Shown in pieces: positions 62,492 through 64,000 of a stretch of 64,000 nucleotides of DNA. The DNA lies in contig JAJYLG010000005.1 of the NCBI GenBank assembly GCA_021787985.1, positions 29,270 to 93,269 on the forward strand, in the 5' to 3' direction. Positions within the stretch are counted from its first letter, which is position 1; each line of letters opens with the position of its first letter. The stretch comes from Chloroflexota bacterium (GTDB taxonomy: Bacteria > Chloroflexota > Dehalococcoidia > DSGV01). The position numbers and the translations under genes are program-made. Under the pieces are notes generated by a model, which had not been told where the DNA came from, searched no databases, and was given only the letters and a program-made list of their open reading frames with translations.

Positions 62492-63832
62492 CTACTCCGA
62501 CAACGGTTCGTGCAGGTCAGTTGCGCGCAAGAAGGTGTGCACCAGCGCCGGGTCGAGATGCGTGCCCGACAGCCCGCGGATAACGTCCAGGGCGTCGGCA
62601 CGGCCCAGCGCGCGCCGGTACGGCCGGTCCGATCGCAGCGCGCAGTACACATCGGCCAGCGCAAGAATGCGCGCCTCGAGCGCGAGCGCGTCGCCCTCCA
62701 GCCCGTCAGGGTAGCCACGCCCGTCGACCCGCTCGTGGTGCTGACCGATCCAGCGAGCGATCTCTCCCATTCCCGGGAGCGTCTCGAGCAAGTCTCGCGC
62801 CACCGTGGGGTGACGCTGCATCTGCTCCAGCTCCTCGACCGTCAGCACGTCGACCTTGAACAGCAGCCGACCCGAGAGGGCAAGAGCGCCGATGTCGTGC
62901 AATAGCCCGGCGAGGTAGACGAGCCGCGCCCGCTCCCCGTCAACCCCGGCACGACGGGCGATGCCGTCGGCGAGGCGCGCGGCTGCCGCGCCGTAGCCGT
63001 GCAGATGGCCGGTGCGCGCGTCCACCGCTTCGGCCAGCGCGGCCGCGGCGGCCTCCAACGCGTCCAGGTCGAGCGGCTTCTGGTCCACCAGCCCGGCCTC
63101 CGCCAGAAGCAAGGAGGCGGACTCGGTCGCGTGCAGGTCCCACCAGAACAGGTCTGCGCGGGTCGCCTCGATGAGGATGTCGGCCAGCGACGGGTCGAAC
63201 CAGTTGCCGCGCTGCTGCAGCAGGAAGTCGTTCAGCCCCTGCCGCGCGGCCAGCGGATTGCCATGCAGGGCCAGGTAGCTCTCTACGACGTCGGCCATGC
63301 CGACGATGCGGGCCACCGGTTCAGTGTCGGTGCCGCGACGCCCCTGAGGGTAGCCGGTGCCGTCCCAGTGCTCGTGGTGCCCCAGAATCGCCGCGACCGC
63401 CTGCCGTGGCGCGCCGAAGCGCTGCGCCAGGTCGGCGCCCGCGACCGCATGCTCCTCAAGCGCGCGGCGGACGCTCGGCCCCACGTGCGGCGGGTAACGG
63501 CTGGCGACGACGTGCGGGAGCTGGAGCGGCGCCTGTTGGAAAACCTGGTCCTCCCGGCCGAGCTGCTCGCGCGGGAGCACGCGGCCGGCATGTGCCGCAC
63601 CGAGGTCGTGGAGCACCGCGCCAAACAGGACGCCCGCACGCTCCTCACGCGAGAGCGCCAGCGAGCGAGTGGTGGCGAGCGCCACGTGCGCCACGCGCAG
63701 GGCGTGCCCCTCCTGCCGGCCCTCCGCCAGGTCGAGCAGGCGCGACACCGCGCACGCCAGCACCGCCGGCGAGACTCGCGGAATCGGCAGTCCCCGTCGT
63801 GATGCGCTGGCGGCGGCCTCGGTATCCGGCAT
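62492..63832 (-). CDS. tandem HD / HD-GYP phosphohydrolase
   Basis: 446 residues with two HD modules. The N-terminal one has EGHALRVAHVALAT, FGAVLHDLGAAHAG, EHAVAGADLAQRFG and LGHHEHWDGTGYPQGRRG. The C-terminal one has LVYLAGLLHDIGALALSG, QRHPTVARDLLETLPGMGE, IGQHHERVDGRGYPDGLEG and YCALRSDRPYRRALG, a full HD-GYP signature. HD-GYP enzymes degrade c-di-GMP or related dinucleotides; the N-terminal module also keeps the GTGYP motif, so both may be active. ATG at 63832 follows GGAG by 5 nt. A hairpin-forming inverted repeat is just upstream. Confidence 0.88.
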   Translation of the reverse strand: MPDTEAAASASRRGLPIPRVSPAVLACAVSRLLDLAEGRQEGHALRVAHVALATTRSLALSREERAGVLFGAVLHDLGAAHAGRVLPREQLGREDQVFQQAPLQLPHVVASRYPPHVGPSVRRALEEHAVAGADLAQRFGAPRQAVAAILGHHEHWDGTGYPQGRRGTDTEPVARIVGMADVVESYLALHGNPLAARQGLNDFLLQQRGNWFDPSLADILIEATRADLFWWDLHATESASLLLAEAGLVDQKPLDLDALEAAAAALAEAVDARTGHLHGYGAAAARLADGIARRAGVDGERARLVYLAGLLHDIGALALSGRLLFKVDVLTVEELEQMQRHPTVARDLLETLPGMGEIARWIGQHHERVDGRGYPDGLEGDALALEARILALADVYCALRSDRPYRRALGRADALDVIRGLSGTHLDPALVHTFLRATDLHEPLSE

Positions 63833-63840
63833 GTCGCTCC

Positions 63841-63863
63841 GTGGACGCGCCCATGGCGTCCAC
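63841..63863. repeat. perfect inverted repeat upstream of the HD-GYP gene
   Basis: GTGGACGC (63841-63848), GCCCATG, GCGTCCAC (63856-63863). It ends 9 nt before the gene's ATG on the minus strand, so it could be an operator or an mRNA hairpin affecting translation. Confidence 0.45.
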
Positions 63864-64000
63864 AACGATCATCGGCCAGCGCGGGCCCCGCTTTAGACTG
63901 GCGGGCCACGCTTTGCGCTGCCGGCGGCACCCCGCCCAGCGAGCCCGGCGTCGCCCTCCGCCCATCCGGCGCGCTCACCCTGCGCGCCTGGGGCACGCGG
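63864..64000. other. window edge, no recognisable gene
   Basis: 137 bp of GC-rich sequence beyond the HD-GYP inverted repeat. I see no start of a recognisable protein before the window ends. Confidence 0.4.

Overview
This is about 64 kb of very GC-rich chromosomal DNA from a bacterium, with many GTG start codons and frequent 4-bp ATGA/GTGA gene overlaps. There are no rRNA or tRNA genes, insertion sequences, prophage or CRISPR arrays. The gene content fits Chloroflexota, probably a Thermomicrobia/Sphaerobacter-like lineage: a stand-alone DUF3090 and SCO1664 pair shared with Actinobacteria, an ACT-domain malic enzyme, a DarA-type c-di-AMP receptor, 7Fe ferredoxin and tig-clpP-clpX. This assignment is an inference from protein families; no marker gene proves it.

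Layout. 1-2702 (minus): tlyA-nadK-recN. 2813-5999 (plus): acyl-CoA ligase, YbaK-type deacylase and a UbiA-family prenyl-phosphate transferase. 6062-9430 (minus): tig-clpP-clpX, divergent from a malic enzyme (9556). 11033-25391: a large surface-glycan locus made of two converging arms. The plus arm holds a flippase, two paralogous glycosyltransferases and a WecA/MraY-like initiating transferase. The minus arm holds a Wzy/WaaL-like polymerase or ligase, RmlA, RmlB, two methyltransferases and three glycosyltransferases, with 4-nt overlaps between consecutive genes from rmlA onward. 25441-28456: SCO1664 protein, a methyltransferase, DUF3090, a lipoprotein and a small membrane protein.

28557-34915 is the most interesting region. 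It looks like a nitric-oxide or Fe-S-repair module: two DUF2249 proteins, a stand-alone ScdA_N protein, a Crp/Fnr regulator with an additional N-terminal domain, a 706-aa fusion (ScdA_N-like, NnrS-like membrane core, second ScdA_N-like domain, MIP18/DUF59), a second NnrS-like membrane protein, and a Rieske protein with an unfamiliar N-terminal domain. Short repeated motifs (RTGGGACRTN) lie in its promoters.

35062-49494 is mixed metabolic and accessory sequence: MFS exporter, DUF4352-like lipoprotein, aminotransferase, beta-propeller and zinc-ribbon proteins, two alpha/beta hydrolases, sirtuin, EamA transporter, a frameshifted FAD oxidoreductase, MDR dehydrogenase, PncC, a lipoprotein, an MNT nucleotidyltransferase with a HEPN toxin relic, PCD and RmuC. 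49586-58777 is DNA repair and translation: uvrA, ferredoxin, sbcC-sbcD and glyS. 59038-63832 holds a secreted mosaic serine protease, a YfcE-like phosphodiesterase, DarA and a tandem HD/HD-GYP protein.

A window-wide theme is the promoter layout TANNNT-N6/7-start codon, seen before at least eight genes on both strands. It predicts that many transcripts here are leaderless. No intergenic gap exceeds about 300 bp, so the region is densely coding.
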